Notes: generated by a model from the letters alone, not told the origin. Numbered from the stretch's first letter, positions 48,610-57,044 are shown. The stretch is 57,284 nt of DNA from CAYWRO01 sp964460345 (GCA_964460345.1 CAYWRO010000018.1:1-57284), one strand, 5' to 3'. A program made the numbers and translations.

Positions 48610-50127
48610 ATGCCCGACCCCCGTCAGACTCACGTGCTCATTGTCGGCGCCGGTCTCGCCGGCGCGCTGCTTGCAACCGACCTGGCCCGAATGGGCTACC
48701 GCGTCAGCGTCTACGAGCGGCGGTTGGATCCCCGCGTGCATGGCTTCATCGGAGGCCGGTCGATCAATCTGGCTCTCTCCTGCCGCGGCATCACGGCCTT
48801 GCAGCGCGTGGGGATGGCGGAGCGTGTGCTTGCGGAGGCGATCGCCATGCCGGGCCGGATCCTGCACTCACCGCAGCCCGGTGTGCCGACCGTGTTCCAG
48901 CCGTACAGCCGCAATCCAGACGAGGCGATCCACTCTGTCTCACGGGGCAAGCTGAACATCGCGCTCCTGGAGGCGGCCGATGCGCATGAGAACCTGACGC
49001 TGCACTTCGGGATGCGGTGCGTGGCCGTCGAGTTCGCCGGGCAGGCGGGGCCGGAGGCGGTCTTCCATGACGAGGCTTCGGGGGAAGACCGGCGGGCTAC
49101 AGCGGACGTGATCATCGGCGCAGACGGGGCGTATTCGGCAGTGCGGGCGGCTCTGCAGGTCTCCGGCGCCTTCAACTACACCCAGAGCTACGAAGAACAT
49201 GGCTACAAAGAGCTGGTGATTCCGCCGGCCGCGGAAATCCCCGGCTTCACGCCCATGCGCGACGACGGCTTTGCCATGGACCCGAACGGGCTGCACATCT
49301 GGCCGCGGGGCAGCGCGATGATGATCGCCCTGCCCAACACGGACCGCACCTTCACCTGCACGCTCTTCTGGCCCTTTCGCGGGGAGCACTCATTTGATGC
49401 CGTTGCACGCGAGTGCAGCGCACGCGGGGATGACGCCATCGTTGAGTTCTTCCGCAGGCACTACCCCGATGCGGTTCCGTTGATGCCGACGCTGGTTCAT
49501 GATTTCAAAGTGAACCCGACCAACCCGCTCGTCACCATTCGGTGCGGTCCATGGCATCCCCCGGCGCCGCACGCGGGACGCGTCGTGCTCATCGGCGACG
49601 CTGCTCATGCGGTTGTGCCGTTCTACGGACAGGGGATGAACGCGGCCTTTGAAGATTGCCGCATTCTCGCTGAGATGCTCGAGACGCACGGGCACGACTT
49701 CGCGGCGGTGGTTCCCCGCTTCTTCGCGGCCCGCAAGGCGCATGCGGACGCCATCGCCGACATGGCGCTGGACAACTTCATTGAGATGCGCGATAAGGTC
49801 GGCTCGCGGCTCTTTCGGGTGAAGAAGAAGGGGGAGAAGGTGCTGCACGGGCTGCTGCCGGGGGTGTTCACCCCGCTGTACAACATGGTCTCTTTCACGA
49901 ACATTCCGTACGCGGAGGCCAAGCGTCGCGCCGTCGCACAGGGTCGCTGGTTGACGGCCATCGCCGCGGTGCTGGTCGCGCTGGTCTTGTATCTGTTGAG
50001 CCGTGTTGCGGTCATGGAGACGCTCTTCGGCGTCCTGCTGCTGCCGGTGCTCGCCGCGGCGTTCTTCTACCTGCTGCTGACCCGACCGCAACGGCCTGCA
50101 CCGACGCATGCGGGAGCCGATTCATGA
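48610..50127 (+). CDS. kmo: Kynurenine 3-monooxygenase
   Basis: FAD monooxygenase that hydroxylates kynurenine to 3-hydroxykynurenine in tryptophan breakdown and in the de novo quinolinate/NAD route. 505 residues: FAD site HVLIVGAGLAGALLATDLAR, then VYERRLDP, the conserved GRSINLALSCRG, DVIIGADGAYSAVR (DG motif) and RVVLIGDAAHAVVPFYGQGM (GD motif). After the catalytic domain the C-terminal 75 residues hold two hydrophobic helices (LTAIAAVLVALVLYLLS and LFGVLLLPVLAAAFFYLLL), so the protein is probably membrane anchored, as in eukaryotic KMO. The stop overlaps the kynB start (ATGA). Confidence 0.95.
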   Translation: MPDPRQTHVLIVGAGLAGALLATDLARMGYRVSVYERRLDPRVHGFIGGRSINLALSCRGITALQRVGMAERVLAEAIAMPGRILHSPQPGVPTVFQPYSRNPDEAIHSVSRGKLNIALLEAADAHENLTLHFGMRCVAVEFAGQAGPEAVFHDEASGEDRRATADVIIGADGAYSAVRAALQVSGAFNYTQSYEEHGYKELVIPPAAEIPGFTPMRDDGFAMDPNGLHIWPRGSAMMIALPNTDRTFTCTLFWPFRGEHSFDAVARECSARGDDAIVEFFRRHYPDAVPLMPTLVHDFKVNPTNPLVTIRCGPWHPPAPHAGRVVLIGDAAHAVVPFYGQGMNAAFEDCRILAEMLETHGHDFAAVVPRFFAARKAHADAIADMALDNFIEMRDKVGSRLFRVKKKGEKVLHGLLPGVFTPLYNMVSFTNIPYAEAKRRAVAQGRWLTAIAAVLVALVLYLLSRVAVMETLFGVLLLPVLAAAFFYLLLTRPQRPAPTHAGADS

Positions 50128-50798
50128 GCGAGTTCATCGACATCACGCCGCGCATCACGACCGGTCGCGGCACGAGCGCGGCGGGTGGGGGAGAAGCCAT
50201 GGCCGTCTTTCCGGGCGACACGCCGCCTTCTCGTGACGTGCTGCTCGACATGCGCCGCGGCGACAACATCACCCTTAGCACGCTGCGAACGACGGTTCAC
50301 CTCGGCGCTCATGCAGACGGCGAGAACCATTACAAGCGGGATGGCCGGCCGATCGATCAGATGCCGCTGGCCTGTTACATCGGACCGTGCCACGTCGTCA
50401 CGGCGCGGGTGTCACGCGTGCCGGACGGTGCACGCGTCGGCCCAGCAGATCTGAGCCTCGAACTTTCGGCGATCAGGCACCCGCGCGTGCTCATACGGAC
50501 GGCGACCCAACCGGATCGCAAAGTCTTCAACACGGATTACGCCGCCCTGGAACCGGCGCTCGTCGAGGCGCTGGCGGACCGCGGCGTCATCACCATCGGC
50601 ATCGATACCCCGAGCGTCGACGTGGCCGCATCGAAAGATCTGCCCGCGCACGCGGCGTTCGCGCGCCGCGGCGTCGCGATCCTTGAGGGGCTTGAACTCG
50701 ATCATGTTTCAGATGGCGAGTACGAGTTGATTGCCCTGCCGCTCAATCTCGTCGGCTTCGATGCCAGTCCGGTCAGAGCCGTCCTCCGCCCCATCTGA
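50124..50798 (+). CDS. kynB: Kynurenine formamidase (cyclase-type)
   Basis: Hydrolyses N-formylkynurenine to kynurenine, the step before Kmo. 224 residues of the metal-dependent cyclase family: the signature HLGAHADGENHY fits HxGxHxDxxxH and FPGDTPP is the usual opening. Other family segments are DITPRITTG, DTPSVDVAASKDLPAHAA and LPLNLVGFDASPVRAVL. It is translationally coupled to kmo and forms a two-gene unit with it. Tryptophan dioxygenase, kynureninase and 3-hydroxyanthranilate dioxygenase are not in the window. Confidence 0.92.
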   Translation: MSEFIDITPRITTGRGTSAAGGGEAMAVFPGDTPPSRDVLLDMRRGDNITLSTLRTTVHLGAHADGENHYKRDGRPIDQMPLACYIGPCHVVTARVSRVPDGARVGPADLSLELSAIRHPRVLIRTATQPDRKVFNTDYAALEPALVEALADRGVITIGIDTPSVDVAASKDLPAHAAFARRGVAILEGLELDHVSDGEYELIALPLNLVGFDASPVRAVLRPI

Positions 50799-50803
50799 CG
50801 AAA

Positions 50804-51715
50804 TCACGGTGAAGACGCGGGAACAGGCACGGGCGCGACTTCATCTGGTGAAGGCTCGGCGTCGGCTGGACTCGACTTTTGCCTGGCGGCCTCGAGCGCT
50901 CGTTCGTCGTTCGGCTCCGCGGCGGGTACAAGCTCCGGGGCGAAGACCTCATTAAGCACGATCGCCAGTCGCACGCCGCCCTGGCTGAGGCGGGTCTCCA
51001 CGATGCCGATGTTGCGCGAGACGTACTCTTCGCCAAGCTCGCCCCCATGCGGAATGGCGTAGGCGTTCGAAACGGCAAGCTGATACGACTCCGTCGCCCA
51101 CACCGACGGATCAGTCGTCGCCCACGCGGCGCGCTGATCGACAGTGATCCGTTCGCTCAACGTCTCCATGTAGACGGGCCACGGCACGTCGCGGGTGTCG
51201 ATCAGTCCGGCATCCCACACCCGATGCAGGTTGGTCGCGTGCCCGAGGAAGGTGACCTTCACATCATTGCCGCCGCGATCGCGCGCAAAGGAGACGTGCA
51301 GCGGCTGGTGGATATCGCCGACGAAGTGGATCAGAAACTTCAGCGCTTCGACCTTCTCCTCCCGCGCTGCGGCGTCGTCTTCCAGCACGGCGCGGTATCG
51401 CTTGATTGCGGACACCACGCAGCCCGCCTCACCGCAGTCCCGGTCCATGTCGAATCGTGTCGCGCCGGCAGCGAGGTTCGCGTAATGGAGCGGGCCGGTC
51501 CACCGATACTCCTCGCGGGAGCGAACCTGGTCGGCCCAGGTGCTCACATCCGCCATGGCCTGTCCGTCAAGCAGATCGGCGATGGCTGCCTTCGCTTCGT
51601 CGCTGAGCCGCTGCTCGGCGATTTCGGCGATAATCCGGTGCCCGTCGGGTCCCCATGCATCCGCCCGCCCCGCCGCGACGAGCACGCAAGCCGCACACAC
51701 AAGCTTCCAGTCCAT
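50804..51715 (-). CDS. Exported S1/P1-type nuclease
   Basis: 303 residues. The signal peptide (KLVCAACVLVAAGRADA) cleaves before WGPDGHRIIAEIAEQ, so the mature N-terminal Trp (zinc ligand) is present, as in fungal P1 nuclease. Further zinc ligands: HFVGDIHQPLHVS (His pair) and GGNDVKV, plus NLHRVWDAGLI with the His/Asp. Such enzymes cleave single-stranded nucleic acid, often in the periplasm or outside. A Glu/Pro-rich tail (about 250-303, PAEPNDERALEAARQK and PVPVPASSP) is an extension. ATG 51715 has AGGAG upstream and is supported by the signal peptide. Converges with kynB with 5 bp between. Confidence 0.93.
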   Translation of the reverse strand: MDWKLVCAACVLVAAGRADAWGPDGHRIIAEIAEQRLSDEAKAAIADLLDGQAMADVSTWADQVRSREEYRWTGPLHYANLAAGATRFDMDRDCGEAGCVVSAIKRYRAVLEDDAAAREEKVEALKFLIHFVGDIHQPLHVSFARDRGGNDVKVTFLGHATNLHRVWDAGLIDTRDVPWPVYMETLSERITVDQRAAWATTDPSVWATESYQLAVSNAYAIPHGGELGEEYVSRNIGIVETRLSQGGVRLAIVLNEVFAPELVPAAEPNDERALEAARQKSSPADAEPSPDEVAPVPVPASSP

Positions 51716-51873
51716 GAGAGTCTCCTTCCGCGGATTATCGCACCGACGCCGCCATCGAGCCGTTGGTACTCGGAACGCAGTGCCCGGCGCAGCCCTCTGC
51801 GCCATGCTCTTATCGGGCACACGTCGTACCATTCACGCCGGCGGGCGAAGCTGGCGGCCACCCCTGAAAATGG

Positions 51874-51882
51874 TGGTATACT
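51874..51882 (+). promoter_or_regulatory. Extended -10 promoter candidate
   Basis: TGGTATACT (TGN plus TATACT at 51877-51882), 23 nt upstream of ATG 51906. No clear -35, as expected for an extended -10. Confidence 0.45.
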
Positions 51883-51905
51883 CGCTGGGTTGCGGGGTGC
51901 GTTCG

Positions 51906-54692
51906 ATGAATGGTGAGTCGTACGAAACGTCGGCAGAGTCGATCAACGACGTGGTGGATTGTCACCATGAAGACGTCGTGCCGCACCCACGCGCCGGCCG
52001 TTCGCCGCGCTTCACCCGCGCCTATGCCGAAGTCGTTCGCGACCTGCTCGACGGTCGCTACGTGGTGGGGGAGACGATCGAGTGGGAGCCGTCGTCGCGG
52101 CGGATGTCGGACGACTCTGCCGTTGTCGGCGCTGGGGGGCCGGGGCTCCTGCTGGAGGGAGCAGAAGCGCACAGTGGCGATCCGGTCTCGATTCTGATTC
52201 TGGATCCGCTGCTGTGGCCGGACGATGAGTCGTTCCACACGGCGCGTCTCGCGGCGAACCGCATGTCGACGCTGAAGGACTCCACACTGATCCTGCCGCG
52301 CCGAGTGCTGTGGGACGTCTCGGCCCGCTGCATCGTGCTGGTGCTTGATCCTGTTCCGCCGCCGCCGCACCGCGGGCCGGGCGAGGCGCACCTGGACGAG
52401 CGGGGGCTTCGACGCGCTGGGGTCGCGCTGTGTCGGGCCGCCCGCACGTTGACGAAGCTCGGGCAGGGCGGGATCACCTGCGACGAGGTCTGGTTCACGC
52501 CCGATGGCGACGTGCGTGTGCTGCGCGTGCCGGGGATTCGGCGCGATCCGGCTCACGGCGCCGCCCAGGGCGTTGCGTCCGTGGTCCAGCGGATGCTTGA
52601 GGGGGCGGGCGTGACGCCCGACATGAGACTCGCCCGGGCCCTGCGTCGCGCGAGGGCGACTCCGCGCTACGAGGACGCCGAGGCGCTTGAAGTGCTGCAG
52701 CGGTCGCTCTCATCGCGGGGGCCGGTGCGCGTCGGCGCGACCGCTGCGATGCTGGTCGGCGCGGCGGGTCTGGTCTGGCTGGCCACGGGGCTGACATGGG
52801 TGGATGAGGGCGAGCGCGTCGCCGTGGTGAACGCCTGGGGGCGGCAGCGTCACTTGACGCACGGGCTGCACCTGAAGTGGCCGACGCCGATCGAGTCTGT
52901 CCGCTCCGCGGCCCCGGTTGCAGCGGCGGATCTCGAGCGCAACGGAGGCCTGGCGGGAGCGGAGCCGCTCGATGCGCTGCTGGACGACGTCGCCGCGGAG
53001 GTGAGCCTCGACGACGAGGCAAACTCGCCCATCGCTCAATCAGAAGCCCCCTTCGCGTCCGGCGGCGAAGCCCCCCCAATCGATCCAAGCGGCGGCACGG
53101 AAGCGCCCGCGCTCGACCTTGCCGCCCAAGCCGGCGATGCAGAACCGGAGAGCAACGCAACCGAGATTCAGCCGTCACTCGCCGCCGCGACCGGCCTGGC
53201 CGACAGCGATCACCCTCCCCAAGTCGACGCTGCCGAGGCGGCCCCGTCGCTCGCCGTTGTCGACGCAGAACCCGCCAGGGAGCCCGCGGCGGCGCAGGGC
53301 GGGGCGGGGAACCCGGCTCCCGAACCCTACCCGGCGGCGGAACTGGCCCGGTATTACGCCCACGGCGCGGTGCAGCAGACGCGCGCGGCGGTCGATGAGG
53401 TCGCCCGGCGCATCGATCAACTCGCCGACCGCCGGATCGCCGCCGCCCAGCGCGGCGACGACCACGATCGGCTCATCGCGGCGGAGGCGATGCGCATCTT
53501 CGGTCTTCGCGGCGTCGATGCGCTCTGGCTCGGCCGGGCCCGCATCCGCATTCAGGCGGCGGAGGCCGCGATTGCCGACGGCAACGGCCCGGTCGCGCTG
53601 CAGAGCCTTTCCGGCGTGCTCGATGAAGCGATCGGCAGCCTCGCCCGCGTTGAGGGCGCGGAGGCCGCGGCCGAGGCCCTGCTGCACGCGCAGGCGGCGG
53701 AGCGCACCTGGCTCACCACGCCGGAGGCGGAGCAGTCCATCCGCCGCGGCCGCGCTGAGCAGGCGCTGGCGGAGATCGCCTCGGGCCGCGAAGCGCTCGC
53801 CTCCGGCGACCTGGTCGATGCCGCCCGTCGTCTGACCTCCGGTGCGCGGGCCCTGGATGGACTCGCGACGGAGATGACGCTCGCGGCGGTGCAGGAGCAT
53901 GAGGATCGCGTGCTCGCGCTCTTCGAGCAGTGGGAGGCGGCGTGGACGGATCTCGACGGCGCCGGTTTCCCCGCCCCCGAGGACATCGCCACGGCTCGCC
54001 GCCGCCACGCGCGCGGGCTGGAGCACCTTGCCGAAGAGAACGCGACGGACGCCGTCCGCGAGTTTGACACCGCGGCGGACCTGCTGCGGGGCCGCCTCGA
54101 GCGCCTTGCCGATGAGCGGAGCCGCGCGGGGCAGATCGACCACCGCGGCCGGACGCCCTTGCACCACGCGGCGTCGGATGGCGACGCCCAGCGGGCTCGG
54201 TACGCCCTGGCCCTCGGCTCGCCCGTCCACGCGCGCGACATCGAAGGGGACTGCGCCCTGCGGCTGGCGATCCTGAAAAATCATCTCGCCGTCGCGCGCG
54301 TGCTTCTGGAGCACGGGGCCGACGCCAACGACCGGGCCGGTTCGGGCCGCCCGCTCATCTTTGATGCGGTCGGGAGCCCCGCCGCGTTTGTCCTGCTGCT
54401 CAACCATGGCGCCCGGGCCGGGTGGACGGTCCGCGGCTCGACGCTGCTGCACGAGGTGGCCTGGGCCAGGGCCCGCCACGGCGTGGGGGACGCCGACCAG
54501 GTCAAGATGGCGATCGCCCTGCTCGATCGCGGCGTGGACCCGCTCATGGCGGACGCCTCCGGCGAGACGCCCCTTCAGATCGCCGAGCGGACGCGGGCGA
54601 CGGCGCTGGCGGAATTTCTGCGGGAGCGGACCGGGATTGGGCGAGAGTTGGAGCAGGCCGGCTCGGGGGGCGCGCCGGCCCAGGCCGACTGA
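51906..54692 (+). CDS. Pseudokinase, membrane helix, HflK-like segment and ankyrin repeats
   Basis: 928 residues. The N-terminal part (about 20-265) has the outline of a protein kinase fold but no invariant residues: no VAIK lysine, no HRD and no DFG; the corresponding places are YVVGETIEW, ITCDEVWFTPDGDVRVLRVP. One membrane helix follows (about 276-298, TAAMLVGAAGLVWLATGLTW). Directly after it VDEGERVAVVNAWGRQRHLT then HGLHLKWPTPIESV copies the N-terminal part of HflK/band-7 proteins. Then a Glu/Ala/Pro-rich linker, a long helical region (470-730), and ankyrin repeats at 745-915 (HRGRTPLHHAASDGD, LLEHGADANDRAG, SGETPLQIAERTRA). Start ATG 51906 follows an extended -10. The TolB-like lipoprotein is 12 bp downstream. 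Confidence 0.7.
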   Translation: MNGESYETSAESINDVVDCHHEDVVPHPRAGRSPRFTRAYAEVVRDLLDGRYVVGETIEWEPSSRRMSDDSAVVGAGGPGLLLEGAEAHSGDPVSILILDPLLWPDDESFHTARLAANRMSTLKDSTLILPRRVLWDVSARCIVLVLDPVPPPPHRGPGEAHLDERGLRRAGVALCRAARTLTKLGQGGITCDEVWFTPDGDVRVLRVPGIRRDPAHGAAQGVASVVQRMLEGAGVTPDMRLARALRRARATPRYEDAEALEVLQRSLSSRGPVRVGATAAMLVGAAGLVWLATGLTWVDEGERVAVVNAWGRQRHLTHGLHLKWPTPIESVRSAAPVAAADLERNGGLAGAEPLDALLDDVAAEVSLDDEANSPIAQSEAPFASGGEAPPIDPSGGTEAPALDLAAQAGDAEPESNATEIQPSLAAATGLADSDHPPQVDAAEAAPSLAVVDAEPAREPAAAQGGAGNPAPEPYPAAELARYYAHGAVQQTRAAVDEVARRIDQLADRRIAAAQRGDDHDRLIAAEAMRIFGLRGVDALWLGRARIRIQAAEAAIADGNGPVALQSLSGVLDEAIGSLARVEGAEAAAEALLHAQAAERTWLTTPEAEQSIRRGRAEQALAEIASGREALASGDLVDAARRLTSGARALDGLATEMTLAAVQEHEDRVLALFEQWEAAWTDLDGAGFPAPEDIATARRRHARGLEHLAEENATDAVREFDTAADLLRGRLERLADERSRAGQIDHRGRTPLHHAASDGDAQRARYALALGSPVHARDIEGDCALRLAILKNHLAVARVLLEHGADANDRAGSGRPLIFDAVGSPAAFVLLLNHGARAGWTVRGSTLLHEVAWARARHGVGDADQVKMAIALLDRGVDPLMADASGETPLQIAERTRATALAEFLRERTGIGRELEQAGSGGAPAQAD

Positions 54693-54704
54693 CCACGGGA
54701 GACC

Positions 54705-56252
54705 ATGTTGAAGCTGATGCGAATCACACGCCTGCCGGCTTTCGTGCCGGCGCTGCTGCTTGGGGCGGTCCTGCTGTCGGGGTGCTCCCAGGGGCCCGTC
54801 TACAAGGTGTCGATCCTCTCCGAGCCTCCGGGTGCGACGGTGATCGTCAAGGAGGTCGCCTCGGGGGAAGTCGTCCGCATGCGGCCCGCGCCGACGGAGG
54901 TCTCGCTCCGCTTTGAGGAGCCGGACACACAGTATCTCGTGACGGCCGAGCCGCCGGAGGAGGCGATCGAGACGCATCGCGCGCGGACGCTTTACCTGGA
55001 CCGGGCGGGCGTGGAAGGGTTGCCGCCGGCGGACCGGGCGGGCCGCGAGCGGGACCTTCTCCTGCTGCTGCCGGAGCGCGAGTACGTCGAGTTGCCGCAC
55101 GAAACCCTGGTCTTTCATCCCGGCAAGGGGTGGGTCTCCCTCACGACCCGCCGCCGGAGTTTTAAGAGCGTGCTCGAGGCGGATGGTTCCGCCCCCGAGA
55201 GGATCGCCGCCCTCGACCAGGGCTCCGGCTTCGCGGGGATCGCGCTCTCGCCGGAGGGGGACAAGCTCGCCTACGCGGCCTTTGTCTCGGCTCCCTTTGA
55301 GCCGGAGCTTGATCAGCGGGACCGCCGCCGCCGCAACCAGCCGCCGGAGGCGATCATGGCGTACCTGCGCGAGGTGACGGAGAGCAACGTCTTCACCGTC
55401 TTGATCGACGGCGGGGGGCGCGAGTCGATCACCTCCGATTCATACCTCAACTTCCATCCCGCCTTTGACGGGGAGTGGATCGCCTACTGCTCGACGCGCG
55501 ATCGCCGGGACCGCTCCGACGTCTTCCGCCGCCGGGCGGTCGTCCGGGGCGGGGTGCAGAAGGTCACGAGCGACTTGCGGGACCGTTCCACGGGGTGGAC
55601 GGCCGCGGCGGGGGGCCCGGGAGAAGATGCGGGCGCGCCCGAGGCGGGGGAGGGGGGCGGCACCGAGGGCGGCCGGCTCGCCTTCACGGCCCTGGCCCCC
55701 GGCATGCGTTCGCTCCAGGAGGCGGAGATTCTCACGGTGGAGGGGCCGACGGGGTACCGGACGCTTGTTGCCAATGGCGTGCAGCCGGCGGTGAGCCCGG
55801 ACGGCGCGCGGATCGCCTACATCAGCGAGGGGAACCTCTGGGTGGCCGACGCCGAGGGGGCCGGGGCGATGCAGCTCACCTTTGACGCCGCTCAGATCCG
55901 CTCCGACTACGCGGCGAGCCTCGTGAACCCCGCCGACGTCGAGCGCCACCGCCTCTTTGAACAGCACTTCGTCCTGCTGCCCTATTCACACCCCGCCTTC
56001 AGCGCCGACGGCCGCTGGATCTTCGTCGCCGGGATGCGGAACCGCGGCCCGGAGGGGCGGCCCAACGCCGACATCATGGCGATCCGGGCGGACGGGTCCG
56101 GGCGGGAAGTCTTCGTGACGACCAACCCCTCGCTGGACTCCTGGCCGATGCCCTCGCGGGACGGCAAGTGGGTGTACTTCGTCTCCAACCGGGGCCAACA
56201 GTGGTCAGTCTGGCGCGTCGCGACCCCGGAAGCGGTACGACAGGGCTCCTAG
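54705..56252 (+). CDS. Lipoprotein with PEGA-like domain and TolB-like propeller
   Basis: 515 residues; GGGAG precedes ATG 54705. Signal peptide LPAFVPALLLGAVLLSGC gives a lipobox (LLSGC), so it is lipid anchored. YKVSILSEPPGATVIVKEV is a PEGA-type domain (surface beta domain, PxGAxV). The rest is a WD40-like/TolB-type propeller with repeated SPxGxxxAY/DGxWI strands: FAGIALSPEGDKLAYAAF, HPAFDGEWIAYCSTRDRRD, PAVSPDGARIAYISEGNLW, HPAFSADGRWIFVAGMRNRG and MPSRDGKWVYFVSNRG. It is 12 bp after the pseudokinase/ankyrin gene and almost certainly in one operon with it. Function unknown. Confidence 0.85.
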   Translation: MLKLMRITRLPAFVPALLLGAVLLSGCSQGPVYKVSILSEPPGATVIVKEVASGEVVRMRPAPTEVSLRFEEPDTQYLVTAEPPEEAIETHRARTLYLDRAGVEGLPPADRAGRERDLLLLLPEREYVELPHETLVFHPGKGWVSLTTRRRSFKSVLEADGSAPERIAALDQGSGFAGIALSPEGDKLAYAAFVSAPFEPELDQRDRRRRNQPPEAIMAYLREVTESNVFTVLIDGGGRESITSDSYLNFHPAFDGEWIAYCSTRDRRDRSDVFRRRAVVRGGVQKVTSDLRDRSTGWTAAAGGPGEDAGAPEAGEGGGTEGGRLAFTALAPGMRSLQEAEILTVEGPTGYRTLVANGVQPAVSPDGARIAYISEGNLWVADAEGAGAMQLTFDAAQIRSDYAASLVNPADVERHRLFEQHFVLLPYSHPAFSADGRWIFVAGMRNRGPEGRPNADIMAIRADGSGREVFVTTNPSLDSWPMPSRDGKWVYFVSNRGQQWSVWRVATPEAVRQGS

Positions 56253-56371
56253 GAGAAGAAAATTCACCGCGGAGCACGCGGAGAGCGCAGAGGAAGGCGG
56301 GTGGGTCTGGCTTCGAAAGCCTAATCCCCCCTCCGCGCCCTCCGCGGGCTCCGCGGTTCATTTCTTCTCCT
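56251..56371. repeat. 121-bp imperfect palindrome (copy A of the CCGCGGAG element)
   Basis: The left arm 56251-56293 (begins AGGAGAAGAA, then CACCGCGGAGCACGCGGAGA) matches the complement of the right arm 56330-56371 (ends GGTTCATTTCTTCTCCT) with a few differences. Inside, GGCTT-CGA-AAGCC (56309-56321) makes a small stem. The element begins at the stop of the TolB-like gene. Confidence 0.85.
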
Positions 56372-56520
56372 CCCCTCTGTGCCTCGGTGCCTCTGTGTTG
56401 AAAAGAGAGTTCACCGCGGAGCACGCGGAGAGCGCAGAGAAAGGCGAGCCGGCCCGTGTTGCAAGATTCACGTCTTCCTCTGTGCTCTCTGTGATCTCTG
56501 TGCTTTAAATCTTTTCCACC
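56372..56520. repeat. Linker and second CCGCGGAG element (copy B, half diverged)
   Basis: A linker of about 40 bp with CTCTGTGCCTCGGTGCCTCT leads to a second left arm (TTCACCGCGGAGCACGCGGA at about 56410-56429). Its right half is replaced by a different A/T-richer run with CTCTGTGCTCTCTGTGATCT. The linker and both arms recur inverted at 57099-57284. Confidence 0.75.
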
Positions 56521-56543
56521 CAGAAGCGCACACGGGGCGCCGA

Positions 56544-56573
56544 CATGCCCGCGCGGAGTACCGCGTGGGCATG
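56544..56573. repeat. 13-bp stem hairpin between repeats and rpmB
   Basis: CATGCCCGCGCGG (56544-56556) pairs with CCGCGTGGGCATG (56561-56573) around AGTA, with one G-T pair. The flank GCCACCCGGCTT resembles the block around the dnaB hairpin. The following 56590-56660 is AT-richer (ATCTGCGTCAATCTGCGAAA) and has no gene. Confidence 0.65.
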
Positions 56574-56664
56574 CCACCCGGCTTCAAATCTGCGTCAATC
56601 TGCGAAATCTGTGGATCGTCCTCCCCCTCTGTGTCCCCGGACCCCTGTGGTTCAATTCCCAAGC

Positions 56665-56686
56665 AAAAACCCCCGCAAAGCGGGGG
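56665..56686 (-). terminator. Rho-independent terminator of rpmB
   Basis: CCCCCGC (56670-56676) pairs with GCGGGGG (56680-56686) around AAA; on the minus strand it is followed by TTTTT (56669-56665). It lies 48 bp downstream of the rpmB stop. Confidence 0.9.
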
Positions 56687-56734
56687 CTTGTCGTGGTTTC
56701 CAGGGCCCTCGGCGGGCGTGTCGGCCGGCCCGGT

Positions 56735-57010
56735 TCAGGCGCCGGCGGCCTTCTGCTGGCGGGTGTAGCCGTACTTCCGCTTGAGCGGCTTGACGACCAG
56801 GCCCTGCCGGATCGCCTTGGCCGAGGCCTTGAGCCGCGTCGGCTTGCCGTCGACGACGGCCGTGACGTCCTGCAGGTTGGGGCGGAAGGTCCGGCGGGTG
56901 ATCCCCGTCGGCTTGAGGCCGAAGCCTCCCTTGCTGATCTTCTGGCCGCGGTACGTCCGCTTCTTGCCGAAGGTGGTCTTCTTGCCGGTGAAATGGCAGA
57001 CGTAAGGCAT
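56735..57010 (-). CDS. rpmB: 50S ribosomal protein L28
   Basis: 91 residues, slightly longer than the usual 60-80. YVCHFTGKKTTFGKKRTYRG is the family opening; FRPNLQDVTAVVDGKPTRL and KASAKAIRQGLVVKPLKRKY match the rest. The ATG 57010 is fixed by homology; ORF sequence further upstream is repeat. Its promoter (57045-57073) and terminator (56665-56686) are both clear, so it is transcribed alone. L28 genes are often next to rpmG; here it is isolated and enclosed by inverted repeats. Confidence 0.97.
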   Translation of the reverse strand: MPYVCHFTGKKTTFGKKRTYRGQKISKGGFGLKPTGITRRTFRPNLQDVTAVVDGKPTRLKASAKAIRQGLVVKPLKRKYGYTRQQKAAGA

Positions 57011-57044
57011 GGGTCTGGCTCCGCTTCCGATCAGGTGAGCCGCA

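Noticed and set aside
51540..51905. N-terminal extension of the pseudokinase/ankyrin protein
   Set aside because: Would run through the nuclease gene on the other strand and its promoter region.
53175..55118. 647-residue minus-strand ORF opposite the ankyrin and TolB-like genes
   Set aside because: Arg/Gln-rich wrong-frame product; ankyrin repeats and TolB strands are clear on the plus strand.
56074..56577. ORFs in the CCGCGGAG repeats (FTAEHAESAEE-type peptides)
   Set aside because: These are repeat translations that appear in both orientations; no start signals or conservation.
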